Positions 43,599 to 52,755 of a DNA stretch of 60,172 bases are shown in pieces. Position 1 is the stretch's first letter. Every line of letters begins with the position of its first letter. Source of the DNA: Phycisphaerae bacterium (GTDB lineage: Bacteria > Chloroflexota > Anaerolineae > 4572-78 > J111). The notes under the pieces were generated by a model. The model made no database searches. It saw only the letters and a program-made list of their open reading frames with translations, and was not told the DNA's origin. The stretch spans positions 1-60,172 of the forward strand of contig JANQQF010000032.1 of assembly GCA_028285035.1 (NCBI GenBank). Direction: 5' to 3'. Both the position numbers and the translations under genes were made by a program.

Positions 43599-45551
43599 AT
43601 GAATAAGCCAAAATCTATATTTGAGATTATTCAACAAACCCGCCAGCACCAACCCATTACTCAGTTGTTAGAGCAGGTGAAAGGGCAGCCAAACCGCACC
43701 CTCGTTCGGTATCTATATCACCATCTTATGCGATATCAGGTTAGTTTTGTCTACCTCAAACGTTGGGTGTTGGATCAAGTTATCGGACATCTTCCTCTCC
43801 CAAAAATGAAGCCCGCTGAATGGTTAACTTTAGGTTTATCCGCTGGCCTAATGGCCGGATCACTGCTTCAGCCAGCAAACACTGTTGCCCAAGAGATCAA
43901 CCCCATCGGTAGCGAGTTTCAGGTCAATAGTTACACAACAGGAGGGCAGGTCATCACCGACATTGGGATGGATGCCAATGGAAACTATGTTATTATTTGG
44001 GGAAGTGGTCCTATCGCTAGAGACGAAGTAGGTCAGGATGGGAGTGACTTTGGAATTTATGGCCAGCGATATAATGCTCTTGACTTACCACAAGGGTCTG
44101 AATTTCGAGTCAACAGCTATACGACTGGGGGACAAGGCTGGTCAAGCGTAGCAATGAATCAAGATGGTAATTTTGTCGCTGTTTGGGACAGTGGTTACTT
44201 CATTGAACCAAGTCAAGATGGTAGCGACTCTGGGATTTTCGCTCAACTTTATAGTGCGAATGGCATACCACAGGGCAGTGAATTTCAGGTGAACACCTAT
44301 ACTACTGACAAGCAATATCGCCCCGACGTCGCGATGGATAGCGAGGGAAATTTTGTGATAACATGGTCTGGTACAGGTGCTGATGATTCCCATGGGATTT
44401 ATGCCAAACGATACAACGCCAGTGGGGCAGCGTTAGACGATGAGTTTTTGGTCAATACTAATATATCTTGGTCTCATTATGTCCCACAAGTAGCGATGGA
44501 TGAAGCTGGAAATTTTGTGATTGTTTGGGAAAGTGGAGAACTCAGCAATGAGGAGAACATTTATGGCAGACAGTACAATAGTGCTGGTGTTCCCCAAACG
44601 GATGAATTTCAGATCAACTCCTACACATCAAAAAGTCAATGTTTCCCAAAAGTAGCAATGGATCAAAATGGCGATTTTGTTGTAACTTGGTTTAGTGGTC
44701 TCTCCTATGATCCAGGGCAAGATGGCAGTACTTGGGGAATCTTTGCCCGCCGATTCAACGCCAGTGGTGCAGCGTTGGGTAGTGATTTTCAGGTCAATAC
44801 TTACACTACGGGTTATCAAACATTTTCCAGTGTTGCAATGGATCAAGATGGTGATTTTGTGATTGTTTGGCAAAGCATTAAGGACAATGCTGTACAAGAT
44901 GATGACATCAGCCAAGATGGCAGTCACTATGGTGTTTTTGCCCAGCAATACAATGCTAGTGGTATTCCAATCGGCGGCGAGTTTCAGGTCAACACCTACA
45001 CCACTGGGCCACAGGGTGGTAGTTTAGGCAGCCGACTAGTGGCAATGGATGCCGAGGGCAATTTTGTCATTGGGTGGCCAACAGGCAATCAGGATGGTAG
45101 CAGCTGGGGCGTCTTTGCCCGTCGATACGCTGCGCCAATTTCTCAACCGAAGATTATAGTCAGTGGAAATGGCGTGGAAATTACCGATGGGGATAGCAGC
45201 CCGGTGAATGATGATCACACCGATTTTGGTAATGTTCTAGCGAATTCAGGCTCAACGCAACGTACGTTCACCATCTCAAACATCGGCAGTGCTAATCTAA
45301 CACTCGGGACCATTGAAATCAGTGGAACCCACAAAAGTGATTTTGCCGTAACACTGCCCTCGACCACCACCATTGAGACGGGTCAAAATATCACCTTCAC
45401 CATCCACTTCACGCCCACAGCCCTTGGCTTACGAACAGCAGAAGTAAGCGTTGTCAATAATGACGATGGGGAAAGCCCACACAATTTTGCGATTCAGGGG
45501 ACCGGGATTACAGGGTCTTTGATTTATCTACCATTGGTCATCAAACCGTAG
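43599..45551 (+). CDS. Secreted seven-repeat protein with anchor-D-like domain
   Basis: 650 residues. A ~70-residue polar, helical N-region precedes a hydrophobic signal (WLTLGLSAGLMAGSLLQ, ~77-93, ending TVAQ). Seven repeats of 55-70 residues follow, each with EFQVNSYTTGGQ... VAMDxxGNFVIVWxS and usually QDGS...GIFAQRYNASG, ending near residue 510; seven such beta repeats could close as a propeller. Then an ASPM/Hydin-like choice-of-anchor-D domain (DFGNVLANSGSTQRTFTISN onward, ~545-640), and the C-terminus SLIYLPLVIKP, a motif I associate with exported Chloroflexi proteins. Confidence 0.8.
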   Translation: MNKPKSIFEIIQQTRQHQPITQLLEQVKGQPNRTLVRYLYHHLMRYQVSFVYLKRWVLDQVIGHLPLPKMKPAEWLTLGLSAGLMAGSLLQPANTVAQEINPIGSEFQVNSYTTGGQVITDIGMDANGNYVIIWGSGPIARDEVGQDGSDFGIYGQRYNALDLPQGSEFRVNSYTTGGQGWSSVAMNQDGNFVAVWDSGYFIEPSQDGSDSGIFAQLYSANGIPQGSEFQVNTYTTDKQYRPDVAMDSEGNFVITWSGTGADDSHGIYAKRYNASGAALDDEFLVNTNISWSHYVPQVAMDEAGNFVIVWESGELSNEENIYGRQYNSAGVPQTDEFQINSYTSKSQCFPKVAMDQNGDFVVTWFSGLSYDPGQDGSTWGIFARRFNASGAALGSDFQVNTYTTGYQTFSSVAMDQDGDFVIVWQSIKDNAVQDDDISQDGSHYGVFAQQYNASGIPIGGEFQVNTYTTGPQGGSLGSRLVAMDAEGNFVIGWPTGNQDGSSWGVFARRYAAPISQPKIIVSGNGVEITDGDSSPVNDDHTDFGNVLANSGSTQRTFTISNIGSANLTLGTIEISGTHKSDFAVTLPSTTTIETGQNITFTIHFTPTALGLRTAEVSVVNNDDGESPHNFAIQGTGITGSLIYLPLVIKP

Positions 45552-45647
45552 CTACTTCATCATATAGCGACTCTATTCGTCTCAACTTAAATTACATCAA
45601 CGCTACTACACAGCAGCCCAGTAAACCAAGTGCACAAAGCCAACTAT

Positions 45648-46106
45648 CTACAATTTCCCATTAGCCCCTAAACTGTACGCATACTCCTCTTTCACGATCT
45701 CCAAAAACATAAAGGTTTCCGAATCCCTCACCCCTTCAACCTTGTAGAGCTTGTTGGTTAAAAAATCTAATAAATGGTTTTTATCCTGACACACAATTTC
45801 GGCCATGAAGTCGTAACTACCCGTCACCATAACCAGATAAATAACTTCCTCAAAAGCAGCGACCTCATCAGCAATGTCTCGAATACGCGCACCTTCTGCC
45901 TTGATTCCAATCATAGCCATTTTTGATTGGTCCATCAGCATTGGGTTTGTCACCGCAGCGATTTGCAAGACTCCTTCTTCCACCATCTTTTGATAATGAA
46001 GCCGTACTGTGCCCGTAGAGACAACTAGCTCTTTCGCAATTTGAGCCAGAGGCATTCGACCATCTTTTTGCAGGAGTTCAATGATCTTTAAATCAAGACT
46101 ATTCAT
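45648..46106 (-). CDS. Lrp/AsnC family regulator
   Basis: 152 residues from the ATG at 46106, five bases after GAGGAAAAG (a GTG at 46121 is also in frame). AsnC-type helix-turn-helix (MPLAQIAKELVVSTGTVRLH), RAM domain (AMIGIKAEGARIRDI, VTGSYDFMAEI). Not a close copy of the regulator at 24949. Divergent from the MOSC gene, which is a possible target. Confidence 0.85.
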   Translation of the reverse strand: MNSLDLKIIELLQKDGRMPLAQIAKELVVSTGTVRLHYQKMVEEGVLQIAAVTNPMLMDQSKMAMIGIKAEGARIRDIADEVAAFEEVIYLVMVTGSYDFMAEIVCQDKNHLLDFLTNKLYKVEGVRDSETFMFLEIVKEEYAYSLGANGKL

Positions 46107-46256
46107 CTTTTCCTCAAACACTTGGTTTACTTTGCCGATTATGTAAGCATCGTATCATGCAAATTAACGAATCGCAAGGGGTTTTTGTATATTTTTGATC
46201 GAATTGATAATTTACTGCAAATAAAATTGCTATTTCTTCAGTTATAGGAGATCATC

Positions 46257-46285
46257 TTGTGTGATTTTTAATAACGTGCTATGAT
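46257..46285 (+). promoter_or_regulatory. Promoter of the MOSC gene
   Basis: TTGTGT (46257-46262), 17-base spacer, TATGAT (46280-46285). The resulting leader is about 165 nt and contains CCTTC...GAAGG around 46317-46345 and a G/C-rich segment near 46417, otherwise nothing recognised. Confidence 0.45.
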
Positions 46286-46456
46286 CGCCTCACCTCATTA
46301 GTGTAATCTAACAGCCTCCTTCATTCATTTTTTCAACGAAGGAACCACTACCCCTATAACTATCACTTTCACATCCCAATATTTTCGTCAAATGAATTAA
46401 TCGGAATAAGAGATTCCGGGGCGAGTTAACCTCCACGCAACACAGGAGATTCAAAC

Positions 46457-47080
46457 ATGACAGAAACACTCAAAGAATTGGGAACCGTCAAGTTGGTTCA
46501 ACTCCAACCAACTGGTTTGATTATCAAAGCCGATAATACGCCCTCAGGTAAATTTTACGATGCCTCTCGGCGGGTCGAGGTCGACAAGCTCATTATCAAC
46601 CCTCTCGGGATTGAAGCCGTGCTCCCTACAGGCGAACACGTCCTTGATATCCACCACCTCAATCATCCTGACAAAGCCTATGATCCCGATGATATGATTT
46701 GCATTGGCTTTACCTCCCATTACGATGCGATGCGTGACCGTTTTGGGGCGCATATGATTGACGGCATTGCGGGAGAGAACATCATCATTGAGTGTGACCG
46801 AGAAATTTGGCCGGAAGATTTGGGGGAGTATCTTGTCATCGAGGAGGCTGAGACAGGGCACCAAATGCGCTTAGAGATGGTCAGTCACGCCGACCCTTGT
46901 CAGTCATTTAGCCAATTCGCTCTACAAAGCCCCTACGAAAATCCACCGGCCAAGACAATGAAGGCAACCCTTCAATTCCTAGGGCGAGGGCGTCGGGGCT
47001 TCCTCTTGATTATGCCAAAAGAAGAAAGAAGTGCGACAGTGCAACCTGGCGACCAGGTGTTTGTAGTTAACGCGAAATGA
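46457..47080 (+). CDS. MOSC-domain-like protein
   Basis: 207 residues. The segment IDGIAGENIIIECDREIW (about 103-120) is the G-x-x-G-E-N signature of MOSC domains, and the later SHADPCQSFSQ has the conserved Cys that in family members receives sulfur or binds the molybdenum cofactor. LQFLGRGRRGFLL closes the fold. Probably a sulfur-carrier or Moco-related protein. GGAGAT precedes the ATG. Its stop overlaps the start of a ferritin-like fragment. Confidence 0.72.
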   Translation: MTETLKELGTVKLVQLQPTGLIIKADNTPSGKFYDASRRVEVDKLIINPLGIEAVLPTGEHVLDIHHLNHPDKAYDPDDMICIGFTSHYDAMRDRFGAHMIDGIAGENIIIECDREIWPEDLGEYLVIEEAETGHQMRLEMVSHADPCQSFSQFALQSPYENPPAKTMKATLQFLGRGRRGFLLIMPKEERSATVQPGDQVFVVNAK

Positions 47081-47250
47081 TGCCAAACACAGAAGCAATC
47101 ACCCTCATAACTCATCTCAATCACATTGTCCGCAATCATTTGACCCTGGTCAGTCAACTCTTCCTGCACGATTTAATTTTTAGGCAGTGGGGAGAAACGG
47201 CTATTCATCAACTGTATCACCGGCGACACGCTCTTTATGCCCATTCGCTG
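47077..47250 (+). pseudogene. Truncated ferritin-like (bacterioferritin N-terminal) fragment
   Basis: About 58 codons starting at an ATG that overlaps the MOSC stop (ATGA). The pattern LITHLNHIVRNHLTLVSQLF then LHDLIFRQWGETAIHQLYHR matches the first helices of bacterioferritin (L-N-x-x-L-x-x-x-L-T-x-x-x-Q-x-F-L-H, W-G, Y, H-A), but iron ligands beyond the first helices are absent because the frame runs into the flavoprotein remnant at about 47249. Confidence 0.5.
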
Positions 47251-48212
47251 TACCCAGAACCCGACGATGGGAGAAGAGTGGCGGCGGCGTTGGCATCCTG
47301 AACGCATCACCAAACAGAAGAGTGATAAAGAAATTTTGGTTGTGGGCAGTGGTCCGGCGGGATTAGAGTGCGCTCGGGCCTTGGGGTAACGGGGTTACAA
47401 TGTTGCGCTGACCGAAGCCCGCCGAGAGCTGGGGGCGAGTTGCCCTGGCGTCGCAACTACCTGGCCTAATCGAATGGCGACGGGTGATGGATTGGCGGCT
47501 TACTCAAATTGAAAAAATGGCCAATGTATCAACATTCCCCGGTAGCCCAATAATAGCTGAAGATGCTTTGGAGGCAGGGTATAATCATATCATTTTAGCT
47601 ACAGGAGCGACTTGGCGGCGTGATGGGATTGGTCGCAGTCACTGGCAGCCGATTCCTGGTCACGATCATGGCAACGTTTTTAGCCCAGATGACATTATGG
47701 TCAATCGCCTCCCAACAGGTCGTGTCGTGATTTTCGATGATGATCACTACTACATAGGCGGGGTCATTGCCGAACGGCTCACCCAAGCCGGATGTGAGGT
47801 GACACTCGTCACGGCCTCAGCAAAAATTTCGGCTTGGACTGAGTACACCTTGGAGCAAGAACGGATTCAAACGCGATTGATCAAGCTTGGCGTTCGTTTG
47901 CATACCCAACGCACCTTGAAAAGGATGCTGACTGGGGGTGTTACTTTGTCTTGTGGGCTGACGGATACAGTATCCGAGATCGTCTGTGATGCAGTTGTCT
48001 TGGTGACGGATCGTCTGCCACATGACTCACTTTACCGAAAACTAAAGCCAATCTTTGCTAAGTAGCCCTCAAAATCGTTGCAAATCATTGGTAATGCGGA
48101 TGCTCCAAATATTATCGAACGCGCTGTATTTGCAGGTCATTTGGCAGCTCGTCAGTTTGATGAGCCAAATATTGAGGGCACCCCGTTTCAAATTGAACGG
48201 GTTAGCTGTTAG
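47249..48212 (+). pseudogene. Decayed C-terminal half of a di-/trimethylamine-dehydrogenase-like gene
   Basis: Homologous throughout to 50537-51497 of the intact flavoprotein. It begins at CTQNPTMGEEWRR, so all of the FMN barrel is missing. Two in-frame nonsense codons (TAA at 47387-47389 where the intact gene has Gln; TAG at 48063-48065 where it also has Gln) and one missing base near 47433 interrupt it. The region between (47484-48065) is open and still reads DDDHYYIGGVIAERLTQAGC. The two copies are only moderately similar in synonymous positions, so the duplication is old. Confidence 0.85.
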
Positions 48213-48246
48213 GGAACAGTTTTGATCAGAAATCAGGATACTCTAA

Positions 48247-49341
48247 ATGATACCAAAAATAATGAAAGCCGTCGTGACCACTGGCAATGGTGGCTACGAC
48301 AAACTCAAATATAAAGATGTGCCCGTACCCACGCCGGGACTAGGCGAGGTCTTATTACAGGTACTTGCGGCTGGGGTGAATAACACCGAGATTAACACCC
48401 GGCTCGGCTGGTATTCAGCCAGCGTTACGACAGACACGGAAACGGCTGCCGAAGCTGAGGAGCAGGTGGCCACCCACAAAGCCGATGGCGGATGGAATGA
48501 AGCCACCCCTTTTCCGTTTATCCAAGGGACAGATTGCTGTGGTCGAGTCGTGGCCGTTGGGTCAAGTGAGTATGAGGAGCTTATAGGAACTCGGGCACTG
48601 GTTCGAGCCTGCATGCGCCCCAGTGGCTTTGACTCAATGGAAAATGTTTGGATGGCCTCCGACTTTGATGGAGCTTTTGCCCAATTTGTCAAGGTACCTG
48701 CCAGTGAAGTCTTTCCGGTTGGGTGTGATTGGTCCGACGCTGAGTTAGGTTCAATTCCTTGTGCCTACGGCACCTCCGAAAATATGCTCCATCGAGCTAA
48801 GGTCAAGGCTAGTGATCACGTGCTAGTTACTGGCGCATCGGGGGGCGTCGGCTCAGCCACTGTGCAGCTTGCCAAACGGCGAGGGGCCAAGGTAACTGCT
48901 GTTTCAGGGGCAACCAAAATAGAACAAGTCCAGGCTATCGGGGCCGATCAGGTCATCAACAGAGGTGACGATATTGTCGCTGCGCTGGGCAAAGAAACAG
49001 TTGATGTGGTGGTTGACAATGTAGCCGGGCCTGGCTTTGGTGACTTGCTGGAGGTTCTGAAGCGAGGTGGTCGCTACACATCATCGGGAGCCATTGGCGG
49101 CCCCCTGGTCGAACTTGACATGCGTACGTTTTATCTCAAAGATATCACGCTCATTGGCTGCACCGCTTGGGATGAGCCGGTTTTCCCCAATCTGATCTCT
49201 TACATCGAACGTGGCGAAATCCGCCCCCTAATAGCCAAGACTTTTCCGCTTGAACAAATCGCCCAGGCCCAGCAGGAGTTTCTAGAGAAAAAACATGTGG
49301 GCAAGTTTGTCTTGATTCCACCGTCAGTGGAAGCGGGCTAG
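48247..49341 (+). CDS. MDR-superfamily NAD(P)-dependent oxidoreductase (quinone-reductase-like)
   Basis: 364 residues. GroES-like N-terminal fold (GEVLLQVLAAGVNNTEIN), cofactor motif VTGASGGVGSATVQLAKRRG (about 196-215), AVSGATK after the second strand. The Cys/His set of zinc alcohol dehydrogenases is not apparent, as in quinone reductases, although residues near TDCCG could still bind a ligand. Residues ~70-90 are an Ala/Glu-rich insertion. It lies between the decayed and intact amine-dehydrogenase-like genes. Confidence 0.83.
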   Translation: MIPKIMKAVVTTGNGGYDKLKYKDVPVPTPGLGEVLLQVLAAGVNNTEINTRLGWYSASVTTDTETAAEAEEQVATHKADGGWNEATPFPFIQGTDCCGRVVAVGSSEYEELIGTRALVRACMRPSGFDSMENVWMASDFDGAFAQFVKVPASEVFPVGCDWSDAELGSIPCAYGTSENMLHRAKVKASDHVLVTGASGGVGSATVQLAKRRGAKVTAVSGATKIEQVQAIGADQVINRGDDIVAALGKETVDVVVDNVAGPGFGDLLEVLKRGGRYTSSGAIGGPLVELDMRTFYLKDITLIGCTAWDEPVFPNLISYIERGEIRPLIAKTFPLEQIAQAQQEFLEKKHVGKFVLIPPSVEAG

Positions 49342-49462
49342 TCTCTGCGAGATAACAGCGAGGATAAAAATGTAACGCAGGATGTTCTTCTGCGAGTCGA
49401 ACAGAACACGGCAGGTTACTAAGCGAAGCTTAGACACATCCTGCCATACAGAGGAGATAACG

Positions 49463-51517
49463 ATCAGCCATCAATTCGATATTCTATTCGAACCGATTCA
49501 AATCGGCCCAGTTGTTGCCCCCAACCGCTTCTACCAAGTCCCTCACTGCAACGGTATGGGCTATCGGATGCCCCAAGCTTTGGCGACGATGCGAGGAATG
49601 AAGGCAGAGGGCGGCTGGGGTGTCGTTTGTACTGAAGAAACCCAAATTCATTATACGAGTGATCAGGCCCCCTACATTGAGGGACGTCTGTGGGATGATG
49701 CGGACATTCCGGCCTTACAACTGATGACGGAGGCGGTCCATCAACACGGGGCCTTGGCCGGAGTCGAGTTGGCCCATCACGGCCCCGATGCCTCAAACCT
49801 CTACTCTCGAACACCATCCTTTGGTCCCCGTTCGATGGCGATTTCGGGCGGAAGTGGTCTGGAGCCAGCCCAGACCCGGCGAATGGACAAAGAAGATATT
49901 CGTAACGTTCGTCGTTGGCATCGCGAGGCTGCCTTACGGGCAAAACGAGCGGGCTTTGATATTGTTTACATCTACGCCGAGGCCTTGCCTTGGTATTTTT
50001 TATCACGCCATACAAACGATCGAACGGATGAATATGGTGGGTCTCTGGTGAATCGAGTTCGATTTCTACGCGAATTACTAGAGGATACCAAAGAAGCCAT
50101 AGGTGATCGTTGTGCGATTGCGTTCAGATTTGCTGTAGAGGAACGAGACCTTGAAGATGGCATAACTAGTCAAGGGGAAGGGCGTGATGTTGTGGCGATG
50201 TTGGCTGATTTACCAGATTTGTGGGATGTTAACGTCAGCGGCTGGAGCTATGATTCGGCCACCTCTCGCTTTGAAAAAGAGGGTCATCAGGAACCCTTTA
50301 TCGCCTTTGTCAAGACTCTAACAAACAAACCGGTCGTGGGTGTCGGACGGTACACCTCCCCTCAAGCAATGGTCTCAGCGATCAAGCGGGGCATCGTTGA
50401 TCTGATTGGAGCCGCTCGTCCCTCCATTGCCGACCCATTTCTTCCCCAGAAAATAAAGGAGGGGCGGGTTGAGGATATTCGCGAGTGTATTGGCTGCAAC
50501 ATTTGTGTCACAGGCGATCCATTGTTCACGCCAATCCGTTGCACTCAAAATCCAACGATGGGCGAAGAGTGGCGGCGAGACTGGCATCCTGAAGTTATTG
50601 CCCCAAAGAAAAGTGACAAGGAGATTCTGATTGTCGGGGCTGGTCCGGCTGGGCTGGAGTGCGCTCGGGCCTTGGGTCAGCGAGGCTACAATGTGGTCCT
50701 GACCGAAGCTCGGCGAGAATTAGGGGGGCGTGTTGAATTAGAGGCACAGTTACCCGGTTTGATTGAGTGGCGGCGGGTGGTGGATTGGCGGCTGACCCAA
50801 ATTAAAAAGATGCCCAATGTCTCTGTTTATCCCGGCAGCCCCATGACCGCCGAAGATGTGCTAGAGGTAGGCTATGAGCATGTTATCATCGCCACGGGAG
50901 CAACGTGGCGACGGGACGGTATTGGCCGAGAACTCATACAACCTATTCCAGGTCACGAGTTATCCACGATTTTCACCCCAGATGATGTTATGGCCAATCG
51001 GCTGCCATCAGGACGCGTGGTTATTTTTGATGATGATCATTACTACCTGGGCGGGGTTATCGCCGAACGTTTGAAAAATGAAGGATGTGAGGTCACGCTG
51101 GTTACACCGGCCTCTGACATTTCGGCATGGACCGAATACACGATGGAACAGGATCGCGTTCTAGCTCGACTCATTGACCTCGACGTCGAGTTGCAAACAC
51201 ATCGGAGCCTTGAGTCGATTCAATCTGACTCAATTACGCTTTTCAACAACCTTTCAAATACAACATTCGAGCTGACCTGTGATGCCGTTGTTCTTCTGAC
51301 AGAGCGTATTCCGAATGATCAGTTGTACAATAGCTTAAAGCCCAAGCTTGCCGAGCAACAGTTAAAATCCTTACAGGTCATTGGTGACGCGGAGGCACCC
51401 AACATCATCGCTCAAGCGGTGTTTGCCGGGCATTTGGCCGCCCGTGAGTTTGATGAGGCACCGATCAAGGGAACCCCATTTAAGATTGAACGGGTAAAGC
51501 TAGCTCATTCGACATAG
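49463..51517 (+). CDS. Di-/trimethylamine-dehydrogenase-like iron-sulfur flavoprotein
   Basis: About 685 residues. (beta/alpha)8 FMN barrel beginning FDILFEPIQIGP with RFYQVPHC (the Cys that is 6-S-cysteinyl-FMN-linked in trimethylamine dehydrogenase), VGVGRY and GAARPSIADPFLPQK; 4Fe-4S ligands CIGCNICVTGDPLFTPIRC; ADP-binding VGAGPAGLECARAL and the FDDDHYYLGGVIAERL domain. Homology begins at about 49463-49470, where GAGGAG (49451-49456) stands eight bases before an ATC codon; no ATG, GTG or TTG is suitably placed and an ATG at 49382 adds 27 unlike residues. Family electron acceptor: ETF. Confidence 0.85.
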   Translation: MSHQFDILFEPIQIGPVVAPNRFYQVPHCNGMGYRMPQALATMRGMKAEGGWGVVCTEETQIHYTSDQAPYIEGRLWDDADIPALQLMTEAVHQHGALAGVELAHHGPDASNLYSRTPSFGPRSMAISGGSGLEPAQTRRMDKEDIRNVRRWHREAALRAKRAGFDIVYIYAEALPWYFLSRHTNDRTDEYGGSLVNRVRFLRELLEDTKEAIGDRCAIAFRFAVEERDLEDGITSQGEGRDVVAMLADLPDLWDVNVSGWSYDSATSRFEKEGHQEPFIAFVKTLTNKPVVGVGRYTSPQAMVSAIKRGIVDLIGAARPSIADPFLPQKIKEGRVEDIRECIGCNICVTGDPLFTPIRCTQNPTMGEEWRRDWHPEVIAPKKSDKEILIVGAGPAGLECARALGQRGYNVVLTEARRELGGRVELEAQLPGLIEWRRVVDWRLTQIKKMPNVSVYPGSPMTAEDVLEVGYEHVIIATGATWRRDGIGRELIQPIPGHELSTIFTPDDVMANRLPSGRVVIFDDDHYYLGGVIAERLKNEGCEVTLVTPASDISAWTEYTMEQDRVLARLIDLDVELQTHRSLESIQSDSITLFNNLSNTTFELTCDAVVLLTERIPNDQLYNSLKPKLAEQQLKSLQVIGDAEAPNIIAQAVFAGHLAAREFDEAPIKGTPFKIERVKLAHST

Positions 51518-51542
51518 CTTACTAGCACTTTGTCAGTAATCT

Positions 51543-51902
51543 CTAAATCCGATCCAGTTCAGCCACCGTTTTCACATCCTCAACATTGCCTGTATTCAAC
51601 GTGCTGGCGGGTTCAAACAACAAAATATGCACTTCTTCCGCTGCGACGGGTCGATGTTCCACCTTGCGGGGAATGACCAAGAATTCGCCCTCATTGAGCG
51701 TAATATCACGGTCGCGGAATTGGATCACCAATTGCCCCTTCACCACCAAAAACATCTCATCCTCTTCATCGTGGTGATGCCACACAAACTCACCCTGCAC
51801 CTTCGCCAATTTCACGTGTTGCCCATTCAACTCCCCCACAATCTTGGGACTCCAGTGGTCATTGAATAAGCTAAATTTTTCAGCAAGATTTACTTTTTCC
51901 AC
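51543..51902 (-). CDS. Cupin-domain protein
   Basis: 119 residues. I choose a GTG at 51902, eight bases after AGGAG; the ATG at 51911 directly abuts that AGGAG. Cupin motif 1: HHHDEEDEMFLVVKG; motif 2: PRKVEHRPVA, so three His and one Glu for a metal ion are present. Small single-domain cupin; function unknown. Confidence 0.85.
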   Translation of the reverse strand: MEKVNLAEKFSLFNDHWSPKIVGELNGQHVKLAKVQGEFVWHHHDEEDEMFLVVKGQLVIQFRDRDITLNEGEFLVIPRKVEHRPVAAEEVHILLFEPASTLNTGNVEDVKTVAELDRI

Positions 51903-51990
51903 TAAAATCATCTCCTAAGTGCAAAAATCATCTGGATTTTAGTTGATTCACGATCACAAAGCAAGAGTTCAAGGTCTGGTCTGGACCAAT

Positions 51991-52019
51991 AAAAAAAGCG
52001 CGAAAAAGTTTCGCGCTTT
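51991..52019 (-). terminator. Terminator of the RNA-binding protein gene
   Basis: AAAGCGCGAAA (51995-52005), loop AAG, TTTCGCGCTTT (52009-52019). Read on the minus strand it is followed by TTTT from 51994 down. Confidence 0.85.
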
Positions 52020-52046
52020 GAGATTATTCAGTTTGTTAAAACAGGT

Positions 52047-52376
52047 CTAGTAACGACCGCGGCCACCACCGCCACCGCCACGTCTGCCACCACCGCCTCG
52101 GCCACCACCGCCGCCAAATGAGCGTTCTTTAGGGGGACGAGCTTCATTCACAACGATGTTGCGTGAGTTAACTTCCTTCTCATTCAGTCCTTCAATCGCC
52201 GCTTTAGCACCATCTTCGGTCTCCATCTCAACAAAACCAAACCCTTTTGATCGACCCGAATCGCGATCCGTGATGATGTTGGCTGAAACCACCGGACCAA
52301 ACTCGGCAAACATATTATGCAATTCGTCTTCAGACGTTTGATAACTAAGGTTACCTACATACAGCTTCTTATTCAT
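52047..52376 (-). CDS. Glycine-rich RRM RNA-binding protein
   Basis: 109 residues. One RNA recognition motif: RNP2 KLYVGNL (~4-10) and RNP1 KGFGFVEM (~44-51), then a Gly/Arg-rich tail (~88-109) as in cyanobacterial and plant cold-inducible Rbp proteins. AAGGAA before the ATG. It lies 17 bases after the cold-shock gene, so the pair forms one RNA-chaperone operon. Confidence 0.93.
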   Translation of the reverse strand: MNKKLYVGNLSYQTSEDELHNMFAEFGPVVSANIITDRDSGRSKGFGFVEMETEDGAKAAIEGLNEKEVNSRNIVVNEARPPKERSFGGGGGRGGGGRRGGGGGGRGRY

Positions 52377-52393
52377 GGTATATTCCTTTATGC

Positions 52394-52609
52394 TTACGGG
52401 TATTGAGCCACAACATTACTAGCCTGGAGACCTTTTGAACCTCGTTCAACACTAAACTCAACCTGTTGGCCTTCGTCTAAGGAACGGTAACCTTCGCCTT
52501 GAAGCGCAGAATAATGGACAAAGACATCTTCGCCCCCTGTATACTCAATAAAACCATACCCCTTGCTTGCATTGAACCACTTGACGGTACCAGTAATTCG
52601 TTCAGACAT
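52394..52609 (-). CDS. Cold-shock domain protein (CspA family)
   Basis: 71 residues. [31 protein letters not shown] holds RNP1 (KGYGFIE) and RNP2 (VFVHY). It binds single-stranded nucleic acids and melts RNA stems. AAGGAG stands before the ATG. Upstream is a 140-nt leader containing a strong terminator (see 52682-52715). First gene of an operon with the RRM protein. Confidence 0.95.
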   Translation of the reverse strand: MSERITGTVKWFNASKGYGFIEYTGGEDVFVHYSALQGEGYRSLDEGQQVEFSVERGSKGLQASNVVAQYP

Positions 52610-52681
52610 AATTGTGTAAAACTCCTTGTTACATGTACTAATAGATTAATAAAAATATAGGTCAAAGTGTTTCAGTGCAAC

Positions 52682-52715
52682 AAAAAAGCGGCCACCAGGA
52701 AATTTGGTGGCCGCT
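52682..52715 (-). terminator. Intrinsic terminator inside the cold-shock leader
   Basis: On the minus strand AGCGGCCACCA, seven-base loop, TGGTGGCCGCT, then a run of T: an 11-bp G/C-rich stem. It sits about 35 bases after the likely start point and 75 bases before the csp ATG, so transcription must pass through it. Confidence 0.8.
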
Positions 52716-52755
52716 CAACAATCGAACAGAGACTTTCTTTATCCTAACAAGTGGG

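Noticed and set aside
43900..45120. Periodic repeats considered as a CRISPR array
   Set aside because: The period (about 165-210 bp) and divergent units match protein repeats; no short identical direct repeats with unique spacers.
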